Shown piece after piece: positions 9,253 through 17,715 of a stretch of 64,000 nt of DNA. The stretch is from Bradyrhizobium sp. LHD-71 (lineage in GTDB: Bacteria; Pseudomonadota; Alphaproteobacteria; Rhizobiales; Xanthobacteraceae). Under the pieces are notes generated by a model, which made no database searches, was not told the origin of the DNA, and worked only from the letters and a program-made list of their open reading frames with translations. How positions within the stretch are numbered: the first letter of the stretch is position 1; every line of letters begins with the position of its first letter. The stretch is taken from assembly GCF_031157255.1 (NCBI RefSeq), contig NZ_JAVIFX010000027.1, positions 1 through 64,000 on the forward strand, in the 5' to 3' direction. Both the position numbers and the translations under genes were made by a program.

Positions 9253-10797
9253 GTGTCGACATTCGAATGGATCATCGTGCTTCTGCTCGGCGCGGTTGGC
9301 TTATCGGCGCTGGCGCGGCGGATCAAGGTCCCCTACCCGACCTTCCTCGCCATCGGAGGCGCCCTGATCGCCTTCGTGCCGTCGAGCCCGTCCTGGACGT
9401 TGGAGCCGGACCTGGCATTGGCGCTTTTTGTCGCACCGGTGCTGCTCGACGCCGCCTTCGACACCTCGCTGCGGGACCTGCGCAACAATTGGGTTCCGGT
9501 CTCCACCCTGGTCGTCGCCGCGGTCGGGTTGACCACAGCGGGCGTCGCCTTCGTCGCGCACCGGCTGATGCCCGACATGCCCTGGGCCGCTGCGATCGCG
9601 CTCGGGGCCATCGTGGCACCGCCGGATGCGGCGGCGGCGGTCGCGATCCTGAGCCAGGTGAAGCTGCCGCATCGCATGGTCAAGGTCCTGGAGGGCGAGA
9701 GCCTGCTCAACGACGCCACCGCGCTGCTGATCTATCGCATCGCGGTTGGCGCGGTTGCCACCGAGCACCTGACATGGAGCCAGGTCGCACCGACCATGGC
9801 CCTCGCGCTAGTCGGCAGCGTCGTCGCAGGACTCGCTGCAGGCCGCATCATTCCGTTGTTCATGGAGCGGGTGAAGGAAGCGCCGAGCGCCATCATCTTG
9901 CAGTTCGCCACCACCTTCCTGGTCTGGATCGCGGCCGAGCATCTCGGCCTCTCCGGCATCCTCACCATCGTGGTCTATGGCATCACGGTTGCGCGCACAG
10001 CGCCAGCGCGCATCCCGGCACGGCTGCGGGTGCCGTCCTATGCGGTCTGGGAGACGATGGTGTTCGTGCTCAATGTGCTCGCCTTCATGCTGATCGGCAT
10101 GCAGATGCGGCCGATCTGGACGCGGCTCGATGCCGAAGTGCGCTGGGAATACTGCGTCGCCGCCGCCTGGATCCTGCTCACCGTCGTCCTGGTCCGCCTG
10201 TTCTGGGTGACGTTCTACCGCACGACGCTGCGGGCGCTGGTCGCCCAAGGCATCTATCATCCGAAGGATCCGAAGCAGGTCGCTTCAGTCAAAGGCGGGC
10301 TCATCATCTCCTGGTGCGGCATGCGCGGCCTCGTCACGCTTGCGGCCGCCTTCGCCCTGCCGGAAAACTTCCCCTATCGCGACTTCATCGTCTTCATCGC
10401 CTTTGCGGTGGTGCTGGGATCACTGGTGATCCAGGGCCTGACGCTGCGGCCGCTGATCCTGGCCTTTCGCCTCCAGGACGACGATCCGGTCGGCACCGAG
10501 GTCGCGCGTGGACGCGCGGTCGCCTATCGCGCGGCGCTCGATGTCATCGAAAGCGATCCGTCGGAGGAAGCGGAAATCCTGCGGCTCGAATATCGCGCCA
10601 TCCTCATGCAGACCGAGAACGATCCCAACGGCGGCATTGCCAATGGCGAACTGCCCGCCGATCCCCTGCGCCGCCGCGCCATCGAGGCCGCCCGCAAATC
10701 CATCTTCGATCTCCGCGCCACCGAGGTGATCGGCGACGATGCGTTTCATCGGCTCGAGGAAGAGCTCGATCGCGCAGAGTTGAGCGCGGGAGGATGA
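9253..10797 (+). CDS. Na+/H+ antiporter, CPA1 family
   Basis: This integral inner-membrane cation/proton exchanger has about 12 hydrophobic segments from residue 5 to about 410. The CPA1 hallmarks are visible: LFVAPVLLDAAFDTSLRDL, then IVAPPDAAAAVAI and LEGESLLNDATALLIY (membrane-embedded acidic residues), and WCGMRGLVTLAAAFALP. A cytoplasmic helical tail follows. The GTG at 9253 has a GGGG-type ribosome site 6 bases upstream; another GTG at 9220 lies in frame but has no visible site. Ion selectivity cannot be read from sequence. Confidence 0.88.
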   Translation: MSTFEWIIVLLLGAVGLSALARRIKVPYPTFLAIGGALIAFVPSSPSWTLEPDLALALFVAPVLLDAAFDTSLRDLRNNWVPVSTLVVAAVGLTTAGVAFVAHRLMPDMPWAAAIALGAIVAPPDAAAAVAILSQVKLPHRMVKVLEGESLLNDATALLIYRIAVGAVATEHLTWSQVAPTMALALVGSVVAGLAAGRIIPLFMERVKEAPSAIILQFATTFLVWIAAEHLGLSGILTIVVYGITVARTAPARIPARLRVPSYAVWETMVFVLNVLAFMLIGMQMRPIWTRLDAEVRWEYCVAAAWILLTVVLVRLFWVTFYRTTLRALVAQGIYHPKDPKQVASVKGGLIISWCGMRGLVTLAAAFALPENFPYRDFIVFIAFAVVLGSLVIQGLTLRPLILAFRLQDDDPVGTEVARGRAVAYRAALDVIESDPSEEAEILRLEYRAILMQTENDPNGGIANGELPADPLRRRAIEAARKSIFDLRATEVIGDDAFHRLEEELDRAELSAGG

Positions 10798-10865
10798 TGT
10801 GAGCAGCCGCTTCGAAGTCGACAGTGGAGCTTGAACCAAACCGTTCCTCCCCAGACACACTCCAG

Positions 10866-11636
10866 ATGACGACTCTGATCGACGACCGTCGTGTTCGCGC
10901 GCGTGATGCGTCGCCTGCACGATATTTCTACCTCCACATGTCGCTGGCCTGCGCTGCCACCGCGTTCCTCGGCTTCGCACCGACCTATTGGATCCCCCTC
11001 GCCAACCGGACACTTTCGGCCAGCCCGGTGGTTCATTTTCACGGATTGTTGTTCTTCACCTGGTCGCTCTATTTCGTGCTCCAGAGCTGGCTCGCCGCCT
11101 CCGGCCGCGTAGTCAATCATCGTTCGCTCGGCATCGCCGGCGTCTCGCTGGCAACCGCGATGACAATCTTCGGATTCCTCACCTCCGTGCACCTGATGAA
11201 GCATGCCGCCGCGCTCGGCCAGAAGGAAGCGGGCATCACCTTCTCGATCGTACCGATGAGCGGAATCGCGTTCTTCGCGGTCGTGTTCGCGCTCGCGATC
11301 GTGAGCACGCGCAGGCCGGAGATCCACAAGCGCCTGATGCTGCTCGCCGCGATCTCGATTCTCGACGCCGCCATCGCGCGCTGGTTTCTCACCTTCCTCG
11401 CGCCTCCAGGACCGCCGGGCCCGCCCCCGGTGCCGGTCACCATCGCTCCCGCCGTCGTCGCCTCCCTACTGCTCGTCGTCGCCATGGTGCGCGACTGGCG
11501 CAGCGAAGGCCGCGTGCATCCGGTCTACATCTACGGCACGCTCGCGCTGCTGGCGCTGAAGGTGCTGAACTGGCCGGTCAGCGAGACGGCGGCGTGGCAT
11601 ACGTTTGCCGGCGGGATATTGGCTCTGGCGCAGTAA
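10866..11636 (+). CDS. Multi-pass membrane protein of unknown function
   Basis: A 256-residue protein from the ATG at 10866 (MTTLIDDRRVRARD). A short basic N-terminus precedes about seven hydrophobic segments, with conserved-looking polar sites such as HFHGLLFFTWSLYFVLQS and RPEIHKRLMLLA. The FHG...W and HKRLM patterns resemble haem-associated or DUF2306-like membrane proteins, but the match is not strong enough to name. A Pro/Gly-rich loop (PPGPPGPPP) interrupts the C-terminal half. It follows the antiporter by 68 bases and might be cotranscribed. Confidence 0.7.
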   Translation: MTTLIDDRRVRARDASPARYFYLHMSLACAATAFLGFAPTYWIPLANRTLSASPVVHFHGLLFFTWSLYFVLQSWLAASGRVVNHRSLGIAGVSLATAMTIFGFLTSVHLMKHAAALGQKEAGITFSIVPMSGIAFFAVVFALAIVSTRRPEIHKRLMLLAAISILDAAIARWFLTFLAPPGPPGPPPVPVTIAPAVVASLLLVVAMVRDWRSEGRVHPVYIYGTLALLALKVLNWPVSETAAWHTFAGGILALAQ

Positions 11637-11643
11637 CTCTCGG

Positions 11644-11794
11644 TGTCGTCCCGGACAAGCGCGCCGCAAGCGCGCGCCGATCCGGGACCATAGCCACTGC
11701 CCACGGTTGGGCGAAGACTCGGAGCTACCAGGCGGCAAAAAACTGCTCGCTGTGGTTATGGGTCCCGGGTCGCGCTTTGCGCGCCCCGGGACGA
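11644..11794. repeat. Extragenic palindromic element, type B
   Basis: The left arm is TGTCGTCCCGGACAAGCGCG and the right arm GCGCGCCCCGGGACGAC, with internal matches (GATCCGGGACCATA / TATGGGTCCCGGGTC). It separates the convergent membrane-protein and dehydrogenase genes. Confidence 0.65.
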
Positions 11795-11815
11795 CGGCGG
11801 AGAGTGAGGCGACGC

Positions 11816-12622
11816 CTACGCCCCCGCCTTGCAGGTGATCCCGCCGTCGACCACCAGTTCGATCCCCGTCACATACTTCGACTCGTCCGAGGCCAGGAAC
11901 AGCGCGGCGTTGGCGACGTCGAAGGCATCGCCCATATGGCCCATCGGCACCTGCGCGTCGCGGGCGCGCCACATCGCTTCGACATCGCCCTTGGCGTAGC
12001 TGTTGGCCAGCCCTGCGGAATGCTCGACCATCGGCGTCTTCATCAGGCCGGGCAGGATGGCGTTCACCCGCACATGGCTCTTCGCGAATTCGATCGCGGT
12101 GGAGCGCGTCAACTGGTTCATCGCCGCTTTGCTGGCGTTATAGCTGACATAGGAAATCCCGACGTGGCGAATCGAGGCGATCGAGGAGATGTTGATGATC
12201 GAGCCGCCGCCCTGCTTCACCATCACGGGGATGACATGCTTCATGGCGAGATAAGCGCTCTTGAGATTGACGGTGAAGACGCGGTCCCAGCTCTCCTCGG
12301 CGACATCGACCACGCTGCCCATTTCGGCGATGCCGACATTGTTGTCGAGCACGTCGATGCGGCCATAAGCTTTCAGACATGATGCGATCATCGCCTCGAT
12401 CTCGGTCGGCCGCGAGACGTCGGCCGTGAACGCGGTCGCCTTGCCGCCTTCGCCGGCGATGATCTTGGCGGTCTCCTCCGCCGCCGCGCCATTGCGATCG
12501 ACGCAGAACACCTGCGCGCCCTCGCGCGCGAAGGTCACCGCGGTGGCCTTGCCGTTGCCCCAGCCCGGACCGATCGAGCCGGCCCCCACCACCATCGCAA
12601 CCTTGCCCTTGAGCCGATCCAT
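11816..12622 (-). CDS. Short-chain dehydrogenase/reductase (SDR)
   Basis: This is a classical SDR, predicted to be a cytosolic NAD(P)-dependent oxidoreductase. From MDRLKGKVAMVVGAG (ATG 12622, preceded by an AAGGAGAA site) it is 268 residues. A variant glycine-rich loop (GAGSIGPGWGNG) is followed by the NNVG motif, the catalytic Ser in NISSIAS, and Tyr-Lys in YVSYNASKAA. The C-terminus DGGITCKAGA is typical. The elongated GPGWGNGK nucleotide loop is a recognisable subfamily trait. The substrate is not predictable and no pathway neighbours are present. Confidence 0.88.
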   Translation of the reverse strand: MDRLKGKVAMVVGAGSIGPGWGNGKATAVTFAREGAQVFCVDRNGAAAEETAKIIAGEGGKATAFTADVSRPTEIEAMIASCLKAYGRIDVLDNNVGIAEMGSVVDVAEESWDRVFTVNLKSAYLAMKHVIPVMVKQGGGSIINISSIASIRHVGISYVSYNASKAAMNQLTRSTAIEFAKSHVRVNAILPGLMKTPMVEHSAGLANSYAKGDVEAMWRARDAQVPMGHMGDAFDVANAALFLASDESKYVTGIELVVDGGITCKAGA

Positions 12623-12648
12623 CCCGTGTTCTCCTTGTTGTTGTTCTT

Positions 12649-12682
12649 GTAGCCCGCATGTCGCTCCGCTCATGCGGGCTAC
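12649..12682. repeat. Short hairpin of the GTAGCCCG type
   Basis: GTAGCCCGCATG and CATGCGGGCTAC pair perfectly over 12 bp around TCGCTCCGCT. It lies immediately upstream of the SDR ribosome site. The arms resemble the outer arms of the 36123-36208 element. Confidence 0.7.
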
Positions 12683-12930
12683 GGATTGTCGCAAACTTTC
12701 ATCGTGGTGACGTTAGCACCGATCCGATGCCCGACAATCTCCGACAGCGTCCGGCACTGTCCATCATGGCACAGCCGCCACTCCCCCGCCGCGCCCGAAT
12801 TGCCGAGCACGACCTCCGGCAACGGCGGACGCCGCGGCGTCCATTGAAACCAGCGATCGATCAGCCGATTTTTGGGAACCGGACGGTGCGGCGAGGGTAG
12901 CGCGGCGGTCGCGCCGCACGCCCAGTCCAT
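12679..12930 (-). CDS. Doubtful small ORF (83 aa)
   Basis: This frame fills the gap between the SDR gene and the secreted-protein gene upstream. The C-terminal half (GEWRLCHDGQCRTLSEIVGH ... VCDNP) looks protein-like, with three cysteines. The N-terminal half is Arg/Pro-rich and no ribosome site is seen. It may be real, a remnant, or chance coding in GC-rich DNA. Confidence 0.25.
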   Translation of the reverse strand: MDWACGATAALPSPHRPVPKNRLIDRWFQWTPRRPPLPEVVLGNSGAAGEWRLCHDGQCRTLSEIVGHRIGANVTTMKVCDNP

Positions 12931-12952
12931 CACGTCCGGGCGCGCGCTCCCC

Positions 12953-13432
12953 TCACTGGAACGTCATGTCCAGGCATTTGGAGATGTCGGAGCCAAGGCC
13001 CGAGGAGATGATGATGCAGCCGCGCACCTTCTGCGCGCCCACGTCGGCGGCCCAGACCGAATAGCCGCCGGGGCCGAAGAACGAGTTGGTGTTCGGCGGC
13101 TCGGTCTCGGTGGCGTCGAAATCATATTTGCCGTCGGTCTCGAAGATGCGCGGCTTCCTGGTGCAGCCGCCGTCGGTCTGGACGTTGATGACTTCCTTGT
13201 TGTCGCGGGTCAGCGCCAGCGAGACCTGGCAGCGGAAATATTCAGAGGTCTTGGTGTTGAAAAGATAGGTGTAGGACTTGCAAGTCGCGGTGTTCAGCTT
13301 GCCCGGAGCAAGGCCGCGGCTGCACGAGATGCGTTGATTGTGGCTGAGCTGGTAATCATCGGCACGCGCAGCCGGCGCCAGCGCAGTCAGCGACAATGCA
13401 GCAGCCCAGCAGAGTTTGATCACATGGCGCAT
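12953..13432 (-). CDS. Small secreted protein of unknown function (159 aa)
   Basis: From ATG 13432 the protein begins MRHVIKLCWAAALSLTALAP with a signal peptide cleaved near ARA-DDY. A GGGA site 8 bases upstream supports this start over the Met three codons earlier and over a longer frame. The mature part has several Cys (ISCSRG, TATCKSYT, FRCQVSL, GGCTRKP, GCIIISS) that could pair as disulfides. The 19198-19803 product shows similar features, including a Cys pair and a C-terminal TDSEGRKY stretch. The role is unknown. Confidence 0.65.
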   Translation of the reverse strand: MRHVIKLCWAAALSLTALAPAARADDYQLSHNQRISCSRGLAPGKLNTATCKSYTYLFNTKTSEYFRCQVSLALTRDNKEVINVQTDGGCTRKPRIFETDGKYDFDATETEPPNTNSFFGPGGYSVWAADVGAQKVRGCIIISSGLGSDISKCLDMTFQ

Positions 13433-13625
13433 CCGAATCATCCCTAACCAAAATTTTGTGGAGTTGCGTTCTAGACGGAAAGCGGAACATAGTCGCGAGG
13501 GAACGAAGGGAAAATCACAAACTGCTGGGCAAGCTGTGATGCGCTGCGGCGCTTTCGCGAATTGACCTTGAAGCGCCGTTCGTGATTTGTTCAAGCCTGG
13601 ATGTCCCGACCGTGGGAGGATGGGA

Positions 13626-13931
13626 ATGACGGCATTTTCAATCAATTCATTTGCAATCGCAGCCGCGCTCGGCACCTTTGCCGCGCCCGCATTGGCGCAG
13701 GCCCCGGCAACACCGTGGGAGCTCAAGTCCGATATGGGCTACGCCTATGACAAGGAGGGTAAGACCTACTCCTACAAGATGGGCACCAGCAATGCCGGCG
13801 AACTGCTCAAGGGCGCCAAGAAAGTGCCGAAGGGCACGCTGTTCTTCATCGGACACAACGGCCAGCTCTATATGCGCACGGGCCCTTATCTCGAAGGCGA
13901 CGGCAAGTTCAAGTTCGGACCGGATCAGTAG
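13626..13931 (+). CDS. Small secreted protein of unknown function (101 aa)
   Basis: ATG 13626 follows GGGAGG by 6 bases, which fixes the start. The protein begins MTAFSINSFAIAAALGTFAAP, a signal peptide with likely cleavage after ALA-QAP. The mature ~75 residues are Lys/Gly/Tyr-rich (DKEGKTYSYKMGTSNAGELL, KGTLFFIGHNGQLYM), suggesting a small beta-sheet domain. No family was recognised. It is divergent from the preceding secreted protein. Confidence 0.65.
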   Translation: MTAFSINSFAIAAALGTFAAPALAQAPATPWELKSDMGYAYDKEGKTYSYKMGTSNAGELLKGAKKVPKGTLFFIGHNGQLYMRTGPYLEGDGKFKFGPDQ

Positions 13932-13967
13932 CCGGTAAGGGCGAGCGTCGGCGTCGCCACTTACTCG

Positions 13968-14070
13968 GTGTCATCGTCCGCGGAGGCGGACGATCCAGTA
14001 TTCCAGAGGCCGCAGTGATGAATCGAGAGCCCGCGGCGTACTGGATGCCCGCCTTCGCGGGGCATGACAG
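13968..14070. repeat. Extragenic palindromic element, type G
   Basis: It opens GTGTCATCGTCCGCGGAGGC and closes CCCGCCTTCGCGGGGCATGACA. The inner arms are GATCCAGTATTCCAGAG and GTACTGGATG. It is a familiar layout of Bradyrhizobium intergenic palindromes and lies between two genes whose stops face it. Confidence 0.6.
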
Positions 14071-14097
14071 CGGAAGATGCGGCAAGAGCGAGCGATC

Positions 14098-15312
14098 TTA
14101 GAACGCGCCCGCCAGCTCCTTCGCGCCGGGCTTGCCGCTGTTCACGTCCATCCGCTCATCCGTCACCGCGAGCAGCTTCGCCACCGTGTTGTGGCGGATC
14201 GCGACCGGGTTGCGCTCGTAGCCGCCGCGCTGGAAGAAATTCGAGGTCGGCACCCGCTCGCGCATCGCCTGCGGCATCGTCACCATGTCGAGGCCGGTGC
14301 CGTCGCCGGTGAGATTCATCATCTCGAGCTCGGCGGCGGAGAGCGGGCGGGTGTAGCCCTTGGCGCGCGCGAACAGCACCGAGGTCAGCAGCTTGTGGGT
14401 CTGCAGCATAGGGCCGATGTCGACGTCGAGCACCATCGCATGCATGGCCCAACCCTGCGGGGTGGCGCCCATCTTCTCGTGATCCGACCAGGTATCGGGC
14501 ACCGACTTGGCGTGTGCGACCATCTTCTTCAACACAGTGAGCTTGTGCTCCAGCGCATGCCGCGCCGGCCCCGACGTCCGCGCCACCTTCTCCGAGAGCG
14601 CGCGGATGAGTTCATGGCCCTGCTCGGCGAGCAGCTCGACGCTGTTGGTGGTGAGAAGCTGATTGTAACCCATCGCGGTGGAGATCGCGCGCTTGCCGCC
14701 GTGCTCGATTCCCGCTTGGACGTCGTAGGTCCCCGTGCCGCCGGTCTCGAACGAATAGACCCGCACCGCCTGCTCGCGCGTCAGGCCATGGGCCAGCGCG
14801 TAGCGCGCATAGGCGCGCTTGAACTCTAGCTCGCTGGAGGGACGCTGCGGCGTGAACTGGTAGAGCTCCTGCGCCGCGCGCAGGAAATCGGCGACGACGG
14901 GGATCGGTTTCCTCGCGGGACGGTCCGGCGTTTCCTCCGGCTCCGGGTTCACCGGCCGCTTCGGCCCGTTGTAGAGCGGCGGATGCTCCAGCACGTAGTC
15001 GTCGAGGGTGATCTGCTGCCCGCTGCGGCGCTTGGCGTTGCGGCCGCGACGCTTCTCGGAGATCTGGCTCCAATAGGCGCCGGCCTCGGCGTCGAAGGCC
15101 GCGCGCGCCGCCTGATATTCCGCCAGCTTGCGGCGATATTCGAGCACGGCGGGCGAGGCCCCGCCTTGCGCAAAGAACTGCGACAGCAGCTGGGCATTGG
15201 CATTGCGGACGGCCGGCGGCAGCGCGTCGGCCTCACGGCCCCGCGCGGCAGGCGCGAGCAGGACGAGCGCGAGTGGAACCAGCGCAAGGCGATGTCGAAT
15301 CGAACGATGCAT
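14098..15312 (-). CDS. Secreted hypothetical protein with a lytic-transglycosylase-like core
   Basis: The 404-residue protein has an N-terminal signal peptide (LALVPLALVLLAPAARG). A coiled, Arg/Ala-rich segment spans about residues 30-110, then a Pro-rich linker (PVNPEPEETPDRPARKP). The core reads YSFETGGTGTYDVQAG followed by STAMGYNQLL. This resembles the catalytic E-x-G-G and GLMQ/GYNQ pattern of soluble lytic transglycosylases, with Glu as candidate acid. This assignment is inference. The C-terminal third is conserved-looking but unassigned. It lies 56 bases from a convergently oriented repeat and next to a Nudix gene on the same strand. Confidence 0.7.
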   Translation of the reverse strand: MHRSIRHRLALVPLALVLLAPAARGREADALPPAVRNANAQLLSQFFAQGGASPAVLEYRRKLAEYQAARAAFDAEAGAYWSQISEKRRGRNAKRRSGQQITLDDYVLEHPPLYNGPKRPVNPEPEETPDRPARKPIPVVADFLRAAQELYQFTPQRPSSELEFKRAYARYALAHGLTREQAVRVYSFETGGTGTYDVQAGIEHGGKRAISTAMGYNQLLTTNSVELLAEQGHELIRALSEKVARTSGPARHALEHKLTVLKKMVAHAKSVPDTWSDHEKMGATPQGWAMHAMVLDVDIGPMLQTHKLLTSVLFARAKGYTRPLSAAELEMMNLTGDGTGLDMVTMPQAMRERVPTSNFFQRGGYERNPVAIRHNTVAKLLAVTDERMDVNSGKPGAKELAGAF

Positions 15313-15367
15313 GCCGCCGTCTTAGCAGGCATCCGGTAACCGTCACGTTAACGTGCCGTTTACCATG

Positions 15368-15994
15368 TCATTTCCAGGCGAAAACCGGCTGTTCCAGCTC
15401 GGTCACGCGGGTGTGTCGCCCTGCCAGCACCTCGCGGAACTGGTAGATCAGGGCCGCCGTCGGCGCGTGGATCAGGCTCGTCTGGTGATGGAAGCGGATC
15501 ACGCGTCGCGCGCTCTCGGGGATCGCGATGAAGTCGAAGGCGTCCTCGCGCTCGATCGTGGTGAGCGCGATGCGATGGACGGAGGCGACTTCGTCCGGGT
15601 TCGACCTGATCGCGGCGCTGTCGGCGGCCCAGACCACGACAGGTGTGATCAGATAGCCGGAGCGGGTCGGATAATCGTCGAGCGTGCCGAGCACGTCGGC
15701 GCTGGTGAGGCGAAGACCGAGCTCCTCGTCGAGTTCGCGCAGCGCGGCCTCGATCGGCGTCTCGCCAGCATCGCAGCGCCCGCCCGGCAAGGCCCATTGG
15801 CCGCGATGAGCGCGCAAGTGCGACGCGCGTAGCGTGAGCAGCAATGCAGTGTCATCGCCCTCGTCTGCTGCCGTCAGCGCGACCGCCACCGCGGCGCGCT
15901 TCAAGTACGACGGCGCGTTGCCCTCCGGCAGGCGCGCGAAGGCGGCGCAGGCATCAGCGATATTCCGCCGTGTGGCATCTTCGAACGGTCTCAT
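15368..15994 (-). CDS. Nudix hydrolase, CoA-pyrophosphatase (NudL-like)
   Basis: A 208-residue Nudix enzyme. The Nudix box is complete ([20 protein letters not shown] then ELGL, matching G-x5-E-x7-R-E-U-x-E-E-x-G-U). Immediately before it, [20 protein letters not shown] is the signature of the CoA-diphosphatase subgroup, so hydrolysis of CoA or acyl-CoA to phosphopantetheine and 3',5'-ADP is predicted. It is divergent from the thioesterase gene, with 54 bases between starts. Confidence 0.87.
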   Translation of the reverse strand: MRPFEDATRRNIADACAAFARLPEGNAPSYLKRAAVAVALTAADEGDDTALLLTLRASHLRAHRGQWALPGGRCDAGETPIEAALRELDEELGLRLTSADVLGTLDDYPTRSGYLITPVVVWAADSAAIRSNPDEVASVHRIALTTIEREDAFDFIAIPESARRVIRFHHQTSLIHAPTAALIYQFREVLAGRHTRVTELEQPVFAWK

Positions 15995-16048
15995 GATGCT
16001 TGACTACACCACGTCCGGCCTCGATGAAATGAGCTCGCAAGCAGAGCA

Positions 16049-16486
16049 ATGGACGACGGGATGACCAACAAAACCGCCGCAAGGCTGAAATCAGAGGGCT
16101 GGAGCATCCTGGAGACCACGGGCTTCCTGCACCTGATCGGCCCCTTGTGGGAGCGCAAGGTCGGCGGCCAATACGAGTTCGCGCTTGCCACCGAAGACAA
16201 GCACCACAATCGCCGCGGCATGGTCCAGGGCGGCGTGATGATGACCTTCGCCGATCGCACCTGCGGCATGTCCGCCCGCTACGTCTCCGGCAAGGAGTAC
16301 TTGGCGACGGTGCAGCTCGACACCCATTTCGTCGAGGCCGGACAGATCGGCGACATCCTGATCTCCCGCCCGCGCGTGGTGCGCTCGACGCGCAGCCTGA
16401 TCTTCATGAGCACCGAAGTGACGGTGGACGACCGCTGCATCGTGATGGCGAACGGCGTGTTCAAGATCCTGAAGGGGCCGGGATAG
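16049..16486 (+). CDS. PaaI-type hotdog-fold thioesterase
   Basis: A 145-residue single-hotdog protein. The motif HNRRGMVQGGVMMTFADR corresponds to the HGG-x-hhhhhD active-site region of PaaI/YbgC-like acyl-CoA thioesterases, with Asp as the likely catalytic residue. The following beta strands (VQLDTHFVEAGQIGD and RSTRSLIFMSTEV) are typical. The acyl substrate is unknown. A second Met four codons in is an alternative start. It is divergent from the Nudix/CoA hydrolase, so both could act on CoA esters. Confidence 0.82.
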   Translation: MDDGMTNKTAARLKSEGWSILETTGFLHLIGPLWERKVGGQYEFALATEDKHHNRRGMVQGGVMMTFADRTCGMSARYVSGKEYLATVQLDTHFVEAGQIGDILISRPRVVRSTRSLIFMSTEVTVDDRCIVMANGVFKILKGPG

Positions 16487-16560
16487 GCGCTCGGTCTGGC
16501 TGCCGCCGCGGCCAACCACACCCACCGCTGTCGTCGAGTATGGGCCCGAGCGTACCCTCA

Positions 16561-16643
16561 CCGTCATTGCGAGCGCAGCGAAGCAATCCAGCATCTGTCC
16601 GCGGATGCATCTCTGGATTGCTTCGCTGCGCTCGCAATGACGG
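16561..16643. repeat. Extragenic palindromic element, type C
   Basis: CCGTCATTGCGAGCGCAGCG and CGCTGCGCTCGCAATGACGG are near-perfect complements, with a second inner pair (AAGCAATCCAG / CTGGATTGCTT). A close copy lies at 44268-44354. Confidence 0.85.
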
Positions 16644-16689
16644 AGTGAGACAGCTATGCTGTTGTCAGCAGAAGCAGCAAGGACAGCCC

Positions 16690-17700
16690 ATGCAATACCG
16701 CCAGCTCGGCCGCAGCGGCCTGAAAGTGTCGCCGATTTGTCTGGGCACCATGATGTTCGGCGGGCCGACCGATGAGGCCGGCTCCAGGCGCATCATCGCG
16801 AAGGCACGCGATGCCGGCATCAATTTCATCGACACGGCGGATGCCTATTCGAAGGGTGCGTCCGAAGAGGTCGTCGGTCGCGCCATCGCCAGCAACCGCC
16901 ACGCCTGGGTGCTCGCGACAAAACTCGCCAATCCCATGGGTGAAGATCCCAATCGCGGTGGGCTGTCGCGGCGCTGGGTGTTGCAGGCCGCGGACGAGAG
17001 CCTGACGCGGCTCGGCACCGACCACATCGACGTCTACTATCTGCACAAGGAAGACCATGCGACGCCGCTGGAAGAGACGGTGCGCGCGATGGGTGATTTG
17101 ATCCGCGCCGGCAAGGTGCGCTATTTCGGCGTCTCGAACTACCGCGCGTGGCGCGTCGCCGAGATCTGCAACATCTGCGACCGGCTCGGCATCGACCGGC
17201 CCGCGGTGAGCCAGCCTTATTACAACGCGATGAACCGCATGCCCGAGGTCGAGCATTTTCCGGCCTGCTCTTACTACGGTCTCGGTATCGTGCCCTACAG
17301 CCCGCTGGCGCGCGGCGTCCTCACCGGCAAGTACAAGCCCGATGCTGCGCCGGACAAGGAGACGCGCGCGGGTCGTAACGACACTCGCATGATGCAGACC
17401 GAATGGCGGCCGGAATCGCTTCAGCTCGCGCAGGAGATCAAAGCCCACGCCGAGAAGAGAGGCATCACCGCCGGCCAGTTCGCGGTCGCCTGGGTGCTGA
17501 ACTCCGCGTTCGTGACCTCCATCATCGCCGGCCCCCGCACCGAAGAGCAGTGGGACGATTATATCCGCGCGCTCGACTACCGCTTCACTGCGGATGACGA
17601 ACGCCTGGTCGATCGCCTGGTCGTGCCGGGCCATCCCTCGACACCGGGCTACAACGATCCTGCCTACCCGATCGAAGGCCGCCGCGCGCGGACGGCGTGA
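16690..17700 (+). CDS. Aldo/keto reductase
   Basis: A 336-residue NADP-dependent (beta/alpha)8 oxidoreductase. It begins MQYRQLGRSGLKVSPICLG with an AAGGA site upstream, the usual AKR11/12-type start. The catalytic tetrad is recognisable: Asp and Tyr in FIDTADAYSKG, Lys in VLATKLANP, and His in YYLHKEDHATP. The NADP-binding region (VPYSPLARGVLTGKY and VTSIIAGPRTEEQW) follows. An upstream extension of the open frame to 16147 is an artefact overlapping the thioesterase. The substrate is unknown. Confidence 0.92.
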   Translation: MQYRQLGRSGLKVSPICLGTMMFGGPTDEAGSRRIIAKARDAGINFIDTADAYSKGASEEVVGRAIASNRHAWVLATKLANPMGEDPNRGGLSRRWVLQAADESLTRLGTDHIDVYYLHKEDHATPLEETVRAMGDLIRAGKVRYFGVSNYRAWRVAEICNICDRLGIDRPAVSQPYYNAMNRMPEVEHFPACSYYGLGIVPYSPLARGVLTGKYKPDAAPDKETRAGRNDTRMMQTEWRPESLQLAQEIKAHAEKRGITAGQFAVAWVLNSAFVTSIIAGPRTEEQWDDYIRALDYRFTADDERLVDRLVVPGHPSTPGYNDPAYPIEGRRARTA

Positions 17701-17715
17701 ACCGAGGAGACGGCC

